Source of the DNA: Mycolicibacterium doricum
GTDB taxonomy: Bacteria > Actinomycetota > Actinomycetes > Mycobacteriales > Mycobacteriaceae
Direction of reading: 5' to 3'
DNA length: 64,000 nucleotides
Assembly: GCF_010728155.1 (NCBI RefSeq)
Contig: NZ_AP022605.1
Span: 186,001-250,000 of the forward strand
The notes below the pieces were generated by a model, which saw nothing but the letters and a program-made list of their open reading frames with translations, made no database searches and was not told the origin of the DNA. Below are positions 7,819 to 16,346 of this stretch, one piece after another. The first letter of the stretch is position 1. Every line of letters starts with the position of its first letter. Both the position numbers and the translations under genes were made by a program.

Positions 7819-10356
7819 CTAACTCGACGGGGCCACAAGTGCGCGCAGCATCGACAGCATTTCCGACCGCGATTCCGCCCCGAGCCGGCGGCGGATCCGA
7901 GCCACATGGTGTTCGACCGTCTTCGCTGAGATGAACAGTTGCGCGCCGATGTCTCGGTACGGCATCCCCAGCAGTAGGAGCTCGGCCACCTCACGTTCGC
8001 GCTGCGAGAGCTGCGCCGAGGCGGTGGGGCGTGCCGCCGACGTGGGGCACGGCGCTGACGTCGAAGTCGGCGCGGCGGTCTCCGCCGGGACTTCGGCACC
8101 GGCCACGCTCTGCTTGAGGTCGCGCGCGAGCTGCAGCATCGCCTGCGACACCCGGCCGTCCGAGGTCTGCAGAGCCGCCTGACCGGCCAGCCGTGTGCCG
8201 TCCCAGGTGTGGCCGAACTGGGCCAGCCCGCGGGCAGCGGTCGTCACCTCGCCGACGTCGATGTGGTTGGCGAGCACCCGCAACCAGGTGCGACCGGCCG
8301 TGGCCAGCGCTTTCGCGAATGCGCTCTGAGCCTGCTCGTCGCGGCTGGCGGCGGTCAGCGCCTGCCCGTGCGGCGCGACGGCCTCCGGGGAATTCGCCAA
8401 GATGCCGGCGTGCACACCGGCCCAGTGCAGCGGCACCGACCACAACACCGGATCGCCCAGCGCCGCGAGCAGGGAGAACGCCTCGTCGAGGGGGTGCTTC
8501 AGCCGATCCACCTGCCGCAACCGCGCCGCGGCCACCCACAGCTCGCCGAGCGGGAGCAGCGTGAACAGGTCGACGGAGTATTCGGCCAGCACCTCCATCG
8601 CGGAGTACCAGTGCATCTGCATCGCGCCGCTGTCACCGCTGCGACGCGCGATCGCCGTCTGGAGCGCGGCCGCCCACAGCGCGTCGCGGCGGTGCAGGTC
8701 GGTGCCCGGCCCCGGAACCGCGGCGGCCGCGGCCGGTAACTTCCCGTCCTGCATATGCGTCCAGCCCAGCAGTAGCCGGTGCCGGTGCGTCACGAAGATC
8801 GCATCGCCGGATCCGTTGTCGCGTCCGACGCGGACCGCCCGGCTGACCACACTGCGGGCGCGTACCGGGTCGCCGCCGTGGAGGGCGGCCAGTGTCACGA
8901 CCGCGGCCGGGGTGTCCGGGGTGACGCCGCCCCGGCCGTGGTCGGTGTTCAGCGACTGTCCCAGCCGTGCCGCCGCGATCGGATAGGGCTCGTCGAGGGA
9001 CAGCAGGAGTCCTTCGGCGAGGCTGCGGGCCGCCCGCGCGATCGACGTCGGCGGCCCGGCGGCCGGGGTCTGCCCGAGCGCCTTGGCGGTGCTCCCGTCG
9101 CCCGCGGCGAGTGCGGCGACGGTACCCGCTGCGCTCAGCAGCGCGTCCGGCGACGGGCCCAGCCAGCGGAAGAGGTCGAGTGCCTGCGTGGCGCTGCCGT
9201 CGTGCATCGCGATGCTGGCCGAGATCCGCACCGCCGCGGCCCGCTCCTCGGGGTCCTGCGAGGTGAGCAGTTCATCGGCGATCCGGCCCGCTGTCGCGCA
9301 GTCTCCCGTCAGCGCGAGTGCGTCGGCCAGTTGCGCGCTCAATGCGGTGGCGCCGGCGTCGGCGGCAGCCCGGTACAGCCGTGCCGCGCCGGCGGCTTCG
9401 TTGCCGGTGTGGGCTGCCAGGTCGGCAAGCGCGGCGGCAAGCCGCTCGTCGCGTAAGCCATGCTCAGCCATCCGTAGCGCGAGGTCGGCTGTCAGAGTGG
9501 AAAGTTCGAGCTGCGAACAGAGCAGTGACACCTCGATGTCGTGGTGGCGCGCGGCGCCGACGATCTGGGCGAGCCCGTCGTGCACCGTGCGCAGGAAGCT
9601 GTGGTGATAGCTCGGTTCGAGCAGCCCACTGGCCCGTGCGCGGTCGACCACGGCCAGCGCGGCGTCCGACGGCATGTGCAGCGCCGCGGCGACGTCATCG
9701 GGCCCCATTTCCGGGCTCAGCGACGCCACCAGAAGTGTGTCGAGCAGCGGTTCGTCGAGTCGGCGCAACCGTTCGATCAGCGCGATGCGCGCAGTCTGCC
9801 GTATCGCCGCCGCGCCGTCACCGACCGCGGCGAGCGCGGGCCGCAGGAGGAACGGCAGACCGGCGGTGACTGTCATCAGCAGCCGGACCACCTCGGGTGC
9901 CGGGGCGGCGGCGTGCGTCGCGGCCATGGCACGGCCCACCTCCACTGCCGTGACGGACCCCACTGCGACAGCGGGGTTCTCCCGCTCGAGCGCGGTGACC
10001 AGTCCCCGCAGCGCGGCGTGGTGGGCCAGCGGTTGGGTGGCGATCACGACCGTCGACGCAGAATCGGCCACCAGGTCGGTGAGCCGTTCGAGGTCGACGA
10101 TCTCCAGTAGGTGCGCATCGTCGACGACGACTGCGGCGTCGGCGGGATCCTCGGGGCGCGGCGGGCGGGACAGCACCGGACGGCCGCCCGACCGCAGAAC
10201 CGTGCGCACCGCGGCGAGCACGGTCGATTTGCCTGTCCCGATGCCGCCGGTGACCAGCATCTTCATGGGCGCGGCGGGATCCGCCTCGATCGCCGCGACG
10301 GCCTCGCGCGCAGCGGCCGGGAACTCCGACTGACGGTGCGGCGCCGGGTTTGCCAT
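7819..10356 (-). CDS. iniR: IniR-type STAND/LuxR transcriptional regulator
   Basis: An 845-residue signal-transduction ATPase. Walker A GGIGTGKST is at residues 37-45 and Walker B AVVVDDAH at 75-82. A long helical, TPR-like middle follows. A C-terminal LuxR helix-turn-helix spans about 780-842 (LSQREREVAELLLLG, then ISAKTVEHHVARIRRRL). It sits where M. tuberculosis has Rv0339c, reported as IniR, an activator of iniBAC that responds to trehalose. Here it is second in a minus-strand operon, 9 bp after the Hsp70-like gene. It probably controls the diverging ini genes through the 12.2-12.4 kb region; that is inferred from context. Confidence 0.85.
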   Translation of the reverse strand: MANPAPHRQSEFPAAAREAVAAIEADPAAPMKMLVTGGIGTGKSTVLAAVRTVLRSGGRPVLSRPPRPEDPADAAVVVDDAHLLEIVDLERLTDLVADSASTVVIATQPLAHHAALRGLVTALERENPAVAVGSVTAVEVGRAMAATHAAAPAPEVVRLLMTVTAGLPFLLRPALAAVGDGAAAIRQTARIALIERLRRLDEPLLDTLLVASLSPEMGPDDVAAALHMPSDAALAVVDRARASGLLEPSYHHSFLRTVHDGLAQIVGAARHHDIEVSLLCSQLELSTLTADLALRMAEHGLRDERLAAALADLAAHTGNEAAGAARLYRAAADAGATALSAQLADALALTGDCATAGRIADELLTSQDPEERAAAVRISASIAMHDGSATQALDLFRWLGPSPDALLSAAGTVAALAAGDGSTAKALGQTPAAGPPTSIARAARSLAEGLLLSLDEPYPIAAARLGQSLNTDHGRGGVTPDTPAAVVTLAALHGGDPVRARSVVSRAVRVGRDNGSGDAIFVTHRHRLLLGWTHMQDGKLPAAAAAVPGPGTDLHRRDALWAAALQTAIARRSGDSGAMQMHWYSAMEVLAEYSVDLFTLLPLGELWVAAARLRQVDRLKHPLDEAFSLLAALGDPVLWSVPLHWAGVHAGILANSPEAVAPHGQALTAASRDEQAQSAFAKALATAGRTWLRVLANHIDVGEVTTAARGLAQFGHTWDGTRLAGQAALQTSDGRVSQAMLQLARDLKQSVAGAEVPAETAAPTSTSAPCPTSAARPTASAQLSQREREVAELLLLGMPYRDIGAQLFISAKTVEHHVARIRRRLGAESRSEMLSMLRALVAPSS

Positions 10357-10365
10357 CGTGGGTGG

Positions 10366-12177
10366 TCAGGCGCCGCCGTCGGGGACGGGCACCGTCGTCG
10401 GTGGGTCCGGCGGATCGACCGTTGTCGGCGGCGGTTGGACCGTCGTGGTCGGCGGTGGCTGCGTCGTGGTCGGCTGCGTGGTGGTCGGCTGCGTGGTGGT
10501 CGGGCGGGTGGTGGTCGTGGTCGGCTGGGTGGTCGTGGTCGTCGCGGTGGTGGTCGTCGCGGTCGTGGTGGTCGGCTGCGTGGTGGTCGTCGTGCCCTGC
10601 GTCGTCGTGGGCCCAGGTGGCGGCGGCTGGCTGACGCTGGTCGTCGCCGCGCCGTCGGGGCCGATCGTGACGGTGGTCACCGGAGGCGGCGGGGCCTGAG
10701 GCGACGGCTCCATCGACACCCTCGTCGAGGTCTCGGTCACCGGTGTCGAGTCGCCTTCGGCGCCGGTCAACGTGGCCGCCAACCCGCCGAGCGCCAGCAG
10801 CGCCGCCGCGGCGGCGGTACCGAACAGCACCGGCGGGCGTTTGTACCAGGGCAGCGGCCGAGGCTCCTGCTCGTCACCGTCCGCGTTACCGGCGTCGTCG
10901 GGTGCGAACGCGATCGGCGAACGCGCACCGGTCACCGCCGGGTCGTAATCCTCACCGGCGTACGGCACGGGTTCACCGGCGGGCTCGTCGTCCTGCGACC
11001 AGGCCAGCGCGCGGAAGGTCGCCGAGGAGGCCCCGTCCGCCGCAGCGGCCCCGGCGGCGAGGCCGGCCGCGCCCGCGGCCCAGGCCGCAGGCCCCATGCT
11101 CGTCGCGGCGTCGGCGGCCGCGGCCATGCCGGTGGGAGCGTCGGAGTCCGCGCTCTGGTTGGCCACCAGCGCCGCGCCGGCCGCGACGTTGAGGCCAGAC
11201 TCCGGGGTCGTGACAACCGGGGCCCGCAGCTGCTCGGAGAACCGCTGGGTGACCAGCGGAATGGCCGCCCCTCCGCCGACCGTGGCGACCGCGGTCACGT
11301 TCGCCACCGGAATCTCGTTGCGCCGCAACGTGTCGTCGATCGCGTTCAGCAGTCCGCCGAGTGGTCCGGAGATCAGCTGTTCGAGTTCGGGACGTGTCAC
11401 CCGGATGTCCGACTGCACACCGGGCAGTTCGACCGGCACCGCGGTCGCGGTCTCGGCGGACAGGCGCTCCTTGGCCCGGCGGCATTCCTCGCGCAGGCGA
11501 GCGAGCGATCCGACCGCGGCGGTGCTCGCTGGATCAGCGGCCCCGGAATCGGCGATACCGGCCAGCACGTGGTTGAGCAGGGCCTGGTCGATCCCGTCGC
11601 CGGAGAACTCCGGGTACCGCATGGTCTGGCCGACGGCGTCGAGGTTGGCGCCCGCGTCGGCCAGCGAGATGCTGCTGCCGCTGCCGCCGAGGTCGACCAG
11701 GACGACCACGCCCTGGTCGGGCAGTCCCGGGGCGGCCTGCAGCGCGGCGAACGCGGCGGTCGAATCGGGGATCAGCGCGGCGGGCACGCCGTGCGGGGCG
11801 AGATTCGGACGGGCACGCAGCGCGCCGCGAAGCGCCCCGACCGTGCCAGGACCCCAGTGCGAGGGCACCGCGATGGCGATCGGCGAGCCGCCGTCGACCG
11901 TGCGGGCCATCGCGTCGAGCGCCTCGGCGAGCACCAGTTCACCGCGGTGCGCCGAACCGTCGGCGGCGACGAGCGGAACCGGGTCACCGACCCGGTCGAC
12001 GAAACCGCGCAGCACGAGGCCGGGTCGGTCGAGGTTGGGATTCTCGGCGGGTACGCCGACCTCGGGCGCCCGGTCGGCGAAGAGGGTGAGGATGGCTCGT
12101 CGGATCACCGGCGGCCGGCCAACGCGGGCCGCCACCAGGTTCGTCATCCCGATCGACAACCCCAAGGGTTCGGTCAT
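10366..12177 (-). CDS. Membrane-anchored Hsp70-like protein with Thr-rich tail
   Basis: A 603-residue protein starting at ATG 12177, with a GGAG ribosome site about 10 bases before it. Residues 1-350 have the Hsp70/actin fold: GLSIGMTNL (phosphate 1), VDLGGSGSSIS (phosphate 2) and VATVGGGAAIPLV (adenosine). The phosphate-1 aspartate of true Hsp70s is Ser here, so ATP hydrolysis may be lost. An Ala-rich linker leads to LPWYKRPP, one membrane helix, then a tail of about 130 residues that is mostly Thr, Pro and Gln, likely outside the membrane and a plausible O-mannosylation target. It is paralogous to the gene at 17873-19774. It is first in the operon with iniR and divergent from the ini genes. 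It has no substrate-binding or lid domain. Confidence 0.85.
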   Translation of the reverse strand: MTEPLGLSIGMTNLVAARVGRPPVIRRAILTLFADRAPEVGVPAENPNLDRPGLVLRGFVDRVGDPVPLVAADGSAHRGELVLAEALDAMARTVDGGSPIAIAVPSHWGPGTVGALRGALRARPNLAPHGVPAALIPDSTAAFAALQAAPGLPDQGVVVLVDLGGSGSSISLADAGANLDAVGQTMRYPEFSGDGIDQALLNHVLAGIADSGAADPASTAAVGSLARLREECRRAKERLSAETATAVPVELPGVQSDIRVTRPELEQLISGPLGGLLNAIDDTLRRNEIPVANVTAVATVGGGAAIPLVTQRFSEQLRAPVVTTPESGLNVAAGAALVANQSADSDAPTGMAAAADAATSMGPAAWAAGAAGLAAGAAAADGASSATFRALAWSQDDEPAGEPVPYAGEDYDPAVTGARSPIAFAPDDAGNADGDEQEPRPLPWYKRPPVLFGTAAAAALLALGGLAATLTGAEGDSTPVTETSTRVSMEPSPQAPPPPVTTVTIGPDGAATTSVSQPPPPGPTTTQGTTTTTQPTTTTATTTTATTTTTQPTTTTTRPTTTQPTTTQPTTTQPPPTTTVQPPPTTVDPPDPPTTVPVPDGGA

Positions 12178-12255
12178 GGTGGCATGTCTCCTGTCTGGAC
12201 CGGCCACCACCATAACGCCGGAATCCCCACATCCTCGGGAAATCCCCCTAGTGGC

Positions 12256-12284
12256 GCAAAGCCCCTAACGGCAAAGCCCCTAAC
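12256..12284. repeat. Tandem CCCCTAAC-type box, two copies
   Basis: GCAAAGCCCCTAAC occurs at 12256-12269 and again at 12271-12284 (15-bp period). A related CCCCCTA lies just upstream, near 12243. The same CCCCTAA core recurs upstream of iniB at 13067-13108. Recurrence before both IniB-N genes suggests a shared activator site. Confidence 0.65.
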
Positions 12285-12345
12285 AGTGCGGGGCCGGATG
12301 TGGGCTGCGCACCGATCCGGCCGACGTCCGGCGTGCATAGCATCG

Positions 12346-12385
12346 TGACAAGCGGATCGGGGGACTGACAAGCGGTTCGGGGGAC
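12346..12385. repeat. Tandem 20-bp direct repeat upstream of the IniB-N gene
   Basis: Two adjacent copies of TGACAAGCGG-[at]-TCGGGGGAC lie at 12346-12365 and 12366-12385, differing at one base. They lie 60-100 bp before the start at 12446. They may be a direct-repeat operator or a recent slippage duplication. Confidence 0.7.
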
Positions 12386-12445
12386 TGGAGTGCCGACCCG
12401 CATGGACACGAACCGTCTTCGGATCGTAAATGGGAAAGGTGCCCG

Positions 12446-12973
12446 ATGGCTAACTCGCTACTCGACTTCGTGCTGTCGCTGGTGCGGGACCCCGACGCCG
12501 CCGCACGCTACGCGGCCGACCCGGCCGCTGCCATCGCCGACGCTCAGCTGACCGGTGTGACCAGCGTCGATGTCGACAACCTCATCCCGGTGGTGACGGA
12601 ATCGATGCCGATGGCCGCGCCGTCGATCGGCCCGGACCCCTTCGGGGCCGAGGCCGCCGGCAACGTGTGGTCCAGCAACGTGTGGTCCAGCGGCGCCGCC
12701 ACCGCCGCCTTCGATGCGTTCGCCGACCCGGCGCCCACATTCGCCGTCATCGACACTGCCTCCGCCGTTATCGACACCACCGATGAGTTCGACCGGTCCG
12801 TCGACGCGCTCACGGCACCGGACGCGTTGGTGGACACGGCATCGCCGCAGTTCGCGGACCCGGCGCTCGACGACGCGACGACGGCCGGGACCGATCTCGA
12901 CGACGTGTGGGGAGAAGCCCTCGACGACGCCCGGTCGGCCGACCACACCCCCGGGTTCGATCCGTTCGACTGA
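12446..12973 (+). CDS. IniB N-terminal domain small protein (Rv0340-like)
   Basis: A 175-residue protein. Residues 1-50 (LLDFVLSLVRDPDAAARY, then ADPAAAIADAQLTGV) form the IniB N-terminal helical domain also found at the start of iniB. The rest is acidic, low in basic residues, and ends GFDPFD. It resembles Rv0340, the gene just before iniB in M. tuberculosis. It has a tandem NVWSS duplication at about residues 73-82. There is no signal peptide or membrane segment. The ribosome site GGAAAGG precedes ATG 12446. A strong terminator follows, so iniB has its own promoter. Function unknown. Confidence 0.85.
   Translation: MANSLLDFVLSLVRDPDAAARYAADPAAAIADAQLTGVTSVDVDNLIPVVTESMPMAAPSIGPDPFGAEAAGNVWSSNVWSSGAATAAFDAFADPAPTFAVIDTASAVIDTTDEFDRSVDALTAPDALVDTASPQFADPALDDATTAGTDLDDVWGEALDDARSADHTPGFDPFD
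12662..12691 (+). repeat. 15-bp in-frame tandem duplication
   Basis: The unit AACGTGTGGTCCAGC occurs twice back to back inside the Rv0340-like gene and encodes NVWSS-NVWSS. It looks like a slippage duplication; the repeated Trp-containing motif may matter for binding. Confidence 0.8.
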
Positions 12974-12990
12974 CCTCTCCCGATAACCGA

Positions 12991-13019
12991 ACCCGCGCGG
13001 ATTTCCCGCGCGGGTTTTT
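12991..13019 (+). terminator. Rho-independent terminator after the Rv0340-like gene
   Basis: A perfect 10-bp GC-rich stem (12991-13000 paired with 13006-13015) with loop ATTTC, followed by a T run ending at 13019. It begins 18 bp after the stop at 12973. This is the clearest intrinsic terminator in the window and separates the Rv0340-like gene from iniB. Confidence 0.9.
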
Positions 13020-13066
13020 GGTGCGTGAACTGCGACTATTCCGCCTTTCCCCCGGCTCCCCCGTAG

Positions 13067-13108
13067 ATCCCCTAATCCCCTAACGGACCTAAACGCACGC
13101 CCCCTATG
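13067..13108. promoter_or_regulatory. CCCCTAA box cluster upstream of iniB
   Basis: Between the terminator and iniB lie CCCCTAAT and CCCCTAAC (about 13069-13084), then ACCTAAAC and CCCCCTATG (to 13108), spaced roughly 8-10 bp. The same core lies upstream of the Rv0340-like gene, so this is a candidate activator region for iniBAC. The rest of 13020-13238 contains a GAAAGG ribosome site and no other clear signal. Confidence 0.5.
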
Positions 13109-13238
13109 CGGATCGCCGAGGCAGGGGTGGCAACCCCGTTTGCCGGGTGTCGCGAACTCCATAACGTGGTGTCCAGATCGCCGGAGGGCCGGCGAGACAA
13201 CCTCCCCGGGACACCGGGAAGATACGAAAGGCAGTCAC

Positions 13239-14303
13239 ATGAACATCATCGACTTCATCCTCGACCTGTTCCGCAACCCGGGCTCGGCGGCCTACTTCGT
13301 CGTCGACCCGGACGGTGCACTGCGCGACGCGGGCCTGCCGAACGTGACCGCCGCGCAGCTGGCGTCGGTGGCCGCCACGGCCGCACCCGCCGGCTACGCG
13401 CTCGGCGGCGGCGACCCGATCGTCGGCCTGCAGCGGGCGGTCGCCGACCACCACCAGCTCGCCTCGAACTTCGCCTCGCCGTTCTCGCCGCAGACCTCGT
13501 TCGCGCCGACGACCGAGTTCGCCAGCCGCAACGACACCGACCTGCTCAGCGGGAACAATGTCCCGGTCGCCAGCCCGATCCAGGACGCCGGCGCCAACGC
13601 CCAGAACGGTGCCTTCAACCTGGGATTCGGTGACATCACCCTCGGCGACAAGACCTCCAACACCGCCACCGACGGCGGCGTGGTGGTCGCCGGTGACAAC
13701 GACGGCGACATCGTCAGCGGTGACGGCGCCGCGCTCGGCGACGGCAACACGATGAACAACGGCGACATCCTCGCCGGCTCCGGCTCCAACGTGGTCGTCG
13801 GCAAGGACAACGAGGTCGAGGACAACTCGCAGACCGCCGGCGGGGACCTCATCGCCGACAACGACGCTCCGGTGCTCAACGACGTCGACACCAGCGGCGG
13901 CAACGGCGGCGGTGCGGACGGCGGTGGCAGCCTGATCGGGATCGGCGGCGGCAACGCGGTCGGCGGCGACGGCGGCGACGGCGGCGGCATCATCATCACC
14001 GACAACGACGTCAACGCCGGTACGCAGATCGACGGCGACTACGGCAGCGACAATGTCGAGGACAACTCGGTCAACACCTCGGTGGAGGCCAACACCTCCA
14101 CCTCGACCGAGAGCTCGTTCGAGGACAACTCCTCGAGCTACGAGTCGAACATCGGCTCCGGCAACGACACCGCGATCGGATCGGGCAACCAGACCGACAC
14201 CGATCTGTTCTCCGGCAACGACACCGAATTCGAGACCAATACCGGTATCGAGACCGACGTCGCGTCGAACAACAACACCAAGACTGAGCTGGACGTCTTC
14301 TGA
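13239..14303 (+). CDS. iniB: IniB, Gly/Asp/Asn-rich isoniazid-inducible protein
   Basis: A 354-residue protein starting at ATG 13239 (MNIIDFILDLFRNPG), with GAAAGG about 6 bases upstream. Residues 1-50 form the IniB N-terminal domain, the same as in the preceding gene. The rest is extremely rich in Gly, Asp, Asn, Ser and Thr with loosely repeated GDN, GNN and DND units, consistent with a repetitive beta or disordered surface protein. iniB is the first gene of the operon induced by cell-wall inhibitors in mycobacteria; its role is not known. There is no classical signal peptide. A hairpin separates it from iniA. Confidence 0.9.
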   Translation: MNIIDFILDLFRNPGSAAYFVVDPDGALRDAGLPNVTAAQLASVAATAAPAGYALGGGDPIVGLQRAVADHHQLASNFASPFSPQTSFAPTTEFASRNDTDLLSGNNVPVASPIQDAGANAQNGAFNLGFGDITLGDKTSNTATDGGVVVAGDNDGDIVSGDGAALGDGNTMNNGDILAGSGSNVVVGKDNEVEDNSQTAGGDLIADNDAPVLNDVDTSGGNGGGADGGGSLIGIGGGNAVGGDGGDGGGIIITDNDVNAGTQIDGDYGSDNVEDNSVNTSVEANTSTSTESSFEDNSSSYESNIGSGNDTAIGSGNQTDTDLFSGNDTEFETNTGIETDVASNNNTKTELDVF

Positions 14304-14322
14304 TCGAGAATCGAAACAACGC

Positions 14323-14355
14323 AACTGGCGGGGACCGACATGGTCGCCGCCAGTT
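14323..14355 (+). promoter_or_regulatory. Intercistronic hairpin between iniB and iniA
   Basis: AACTGGCGG (14323-14331) pairs with CCGCCAGTT (14347-14355), and inner GACC/GGTC extend the stem around a GACAT loop. No T run follows, so it is more likely an mRNA processing or stability element or a weak attenuator than a terminator. It lies 20 bp after the iniB stop. Confidence 0.6.
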
Positions 14356-14398
14356 CGCGCGCTTACCGTGAGGACAATCCTGGGTGAGAGGAGGCGAC

Positions 14399-16261
14399 AT
14401 GACCCAACCGAGTGGCCCCGCCAAGTCGATCTCCGACACGCGCAAGGTGGTCACCGAGCTCATCGAGCACACCACCAAGATCGCCGAGGACAACGGCCGC
14501 GGCGACCTGGTGGCACGGCTGGCGCGCGCCCGCAGACGCATCGGTGACCCGCAGATCCGGGTGGTGATCGCCGGACAGCTCAAACAGGGCAAGAGCCTGC
14601 TGCTCAACTCGCTGCTCAACATGCCGGTGGCCAGGGTCGGCGACGACGAGTCGACGGTCCTGGCCACCGTCGTGTCGTACGCCGAACAGCCGTCGGCGCG
14701 GCTGGTGGTGGCGCGGCCCGACGGGGAGGAACCCGAACTCGTCGAGATCCCGACCACCGACCTTGGCAAGGATCTGCGGCGCGCGCCGCAGGCCGGCGGA
14801 CGTGAGGTGTTGCGCGTCGAGGTGACGGTACCCAGCCCGCTGCTCAAGGGCGGCCTGGCGTTCGTCGACACCCCGGGCGTGGGCGGTCACGGACAACCCC
14901 ATCTGTCCGCGACGCTGGGCCTGCTGCCCGACGCCGACGCGATGCTGATGATCAGCGACACCAGCCAGGAGTTCACCGAACCGGAGATGACGTTCATCCG
15001 GCAGGCGCTGGAGATCTGCCCGGTCGCCGCGATCGTCGCGACCAAGACGGACCTGTACCCGCACTGGCGCCAGGTGGTCGACACCGACGCCGCCCACCTG
15101 CACCGCGCCGGCATCACCATCCCGATGATCCCCGCCTCCTCGACGCTGCGCGGCCACGCCGTGCAGCTCAACGACAAGGAACTCAACGACGAGTCCAACT
15201 TCCCGGCGATCGTGAAGTTCCTCTCCGAGCAGGTGCTCTCCCGCAACAACGACCGCGTGCGCGACCAAGTGGTCGGTGAGGTCCGCGCGGCGGCCGAACA
15301 TCTCACGATGGCGGTGCAGTCGGAGCTGTCCGCGCTCAACGACCCTCAGTCGGGTGCCAACCTGACCGCCGACCTGCAGCGCCGCAGGAAGGAGGCGGAG
15401 GAGGCGCTGCAGCAGACCGCGCTGTGGCAGCAGGTGCTCAACGACGGCACCGCCGACCTCACCGCCGACGTCGACCACGACCTGCGGCAGCGCTTCCGCA
15501 ACATCACCTTCCACACCGAACGGGTCATCGACTCCGGCGACCCGACGCTGCACTGGGCCGAGATCGGCGCGGAACTCGAAGAGGCCGTGGCGACCGCCGT
15601 CGGCGACAATTTCGTGTGGGCCTACCAGCGGGCCGAGGCGCTGGCCGCCGAGGTGGCCCGCACGTTCATGGAGGCCGGTCTTGACGCGGTGCGGATGCCC
15701 GCGATCGACGCCAGCGAGATGGGGGCGGAGTTCGGCGAGTTCCGTTCCCTCGCTCACCTCGAGGCCAAACCGCTCAAGATCGGTCACAAGATCGTGACCG
15801 GGATGCGCGGCTCGTACGGCGGCGTGCTGATGTTCGGCATGCTGACCTCGTTCGCGGGGCTCGGCATGTTCAACCCGCTGTCGCTGGGTGCCGGCTTCGT
15901 CCTCGGCCGCAAGGCCTACAAGGAGGACATGGAGAACCGGATGCTGCGGGTGCGCAGTGAGGCTAAGACCAACGTGCGCCGGTTCGTCGACGACGTGGCG
16001 TTCGTGGTCGGCAAGGAATCACGCGACCGGCTCAAGGGCATCCAGCGCCAACTCCGCGACCACTACCGTGAGATCGCCAATCAGACGACCCGCTCACTCA
16101 ACGAGTCGCTGCAGGCCACGATCGCCGCCGCGAAACTCCAGGAGTCCGAGCGCAACGCCCGCACCAAGGAGCTGCAACGGCAGCTCAACATCCTGCGGCA
16201 GGTCGTCGAACACGCCGAGAAACTCGGCTCCACGGCCGCTGCGCCGGTCTCCGCGCCCTGA
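14399..16261 (+). CDS. iniA: IniA, dynamin-like GTPase
   Basis: A 620-residue bacterial dynamin-like protein. G1 GQLKQGKS is at residues 59-66, G3 DTPG at 157-160 and G4 TKTD at 215-218. Helical stalk regions surround a hydrophobic membrane-inserting segment at about 474-503 (GVLMFGMLTSFAGLG, then NPLSLGAGFVLG). M. smegmatis IniA has been shown to bind and remodel membranes, and iniA is linked to isoniazid and ethambutol tolerance in mycobacteria. ATG 14399 has a strong GGAGG about 5 bases upstream. It follows iniB and precedes iniC in one operon. Confidence 0.93.
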   Translation: MTQPSGPAKSISDTRKVVTELIEHTTKIAEDNGRGDLVARLARARRRIGDPQIRVVIAGQLKQGKSLLLNSLLNMPVARVGDDESTVLATVVSYAEQPSARLVVARPDGEEPELVEIPTTDLGKDLRRAPQAGGREVLRVEVTVPSPLLKGGLAFVDTPGVGGHGQPHLSATLGLLPDADAMLMISDTSQEFTEPEMTFIRQALEICPVAAIVATKTDLYPHWRQVVDTDAAHLHRAGITIPMIPASSTLRGHAVQLNDKELNDESNFPAIVKFLSEQVLSRNNDRVRDQVVGEVRAAAEHLTMAVQSELSALNDPQSGANLTADLQRRRKEAEEALQQTALWQQVLNDGTADLTADVDHDLRQRFRNITFHTERVIDSGDPTLHWAEIGAELEEAVATAVGDNFVWAYQRAEALAAEVARTFMEAGLDAVRMPAIDASEMGAEFGEFRSLAHLEAKPLKIGHKIVTGMRGSYGGVLMFGMLTSFAGLGMFNPLSLGAGFVLGRKAYKEDMENRMLRVRSEAKTNVRRFVDDVAFVVGKESRDRLKGIQRQLRDHYREIANQTTRSLNESLQATIAAAKLQESERNARTKELQRQLNILRQVVEHAEKLGSTAAAPVSAP

Positions 16262-16346
16262 TCCTCGGGCGCCGTCTGGCAAGCTCAAGGGGTCAGCAGT
16301 CGGGTAACTGGAACGGACCGGGCAAACACTGAGCACAAGCGACCAA

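Larger units (their letters stand above)
12178..12445. promoter_or_regulatory. Divergent regulatory region between Hsp70-like/iniR operon and ini genes
   Basis: A 268-bp gap between divergent genes, without a gene of its own. It contains a double GCAAAGCCCCTAAC element at 12256-12284, a tandem 20-bp repeat at 12346-12385 and a GGAAAGG ribosome site just before ATG 12446. The hexamers TAGCAT (about 12337) and TAAATG (about 12428) could be -10 elements, but neither is certain. It is the likely place for IniR and repressor binding. Confidence 0.6.

Noticed and set aside
10400..10620. Regular GTGGTCG-type repeats that could suggest a CRISPR-like array
   Set aside because: They are codon repeats of a Thr-rich protein tail without unique spacers.
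10111..12348. Plus-strand open frame of 745 codons across the end of iniR and the Hsp70-like gene
   Set aside because: Composition is almost only Arg, Gly and Val; it is the antisense of a Thr/Pro-rich coding region. The minus-strand frames have Hsp70 and LuxR motifs.
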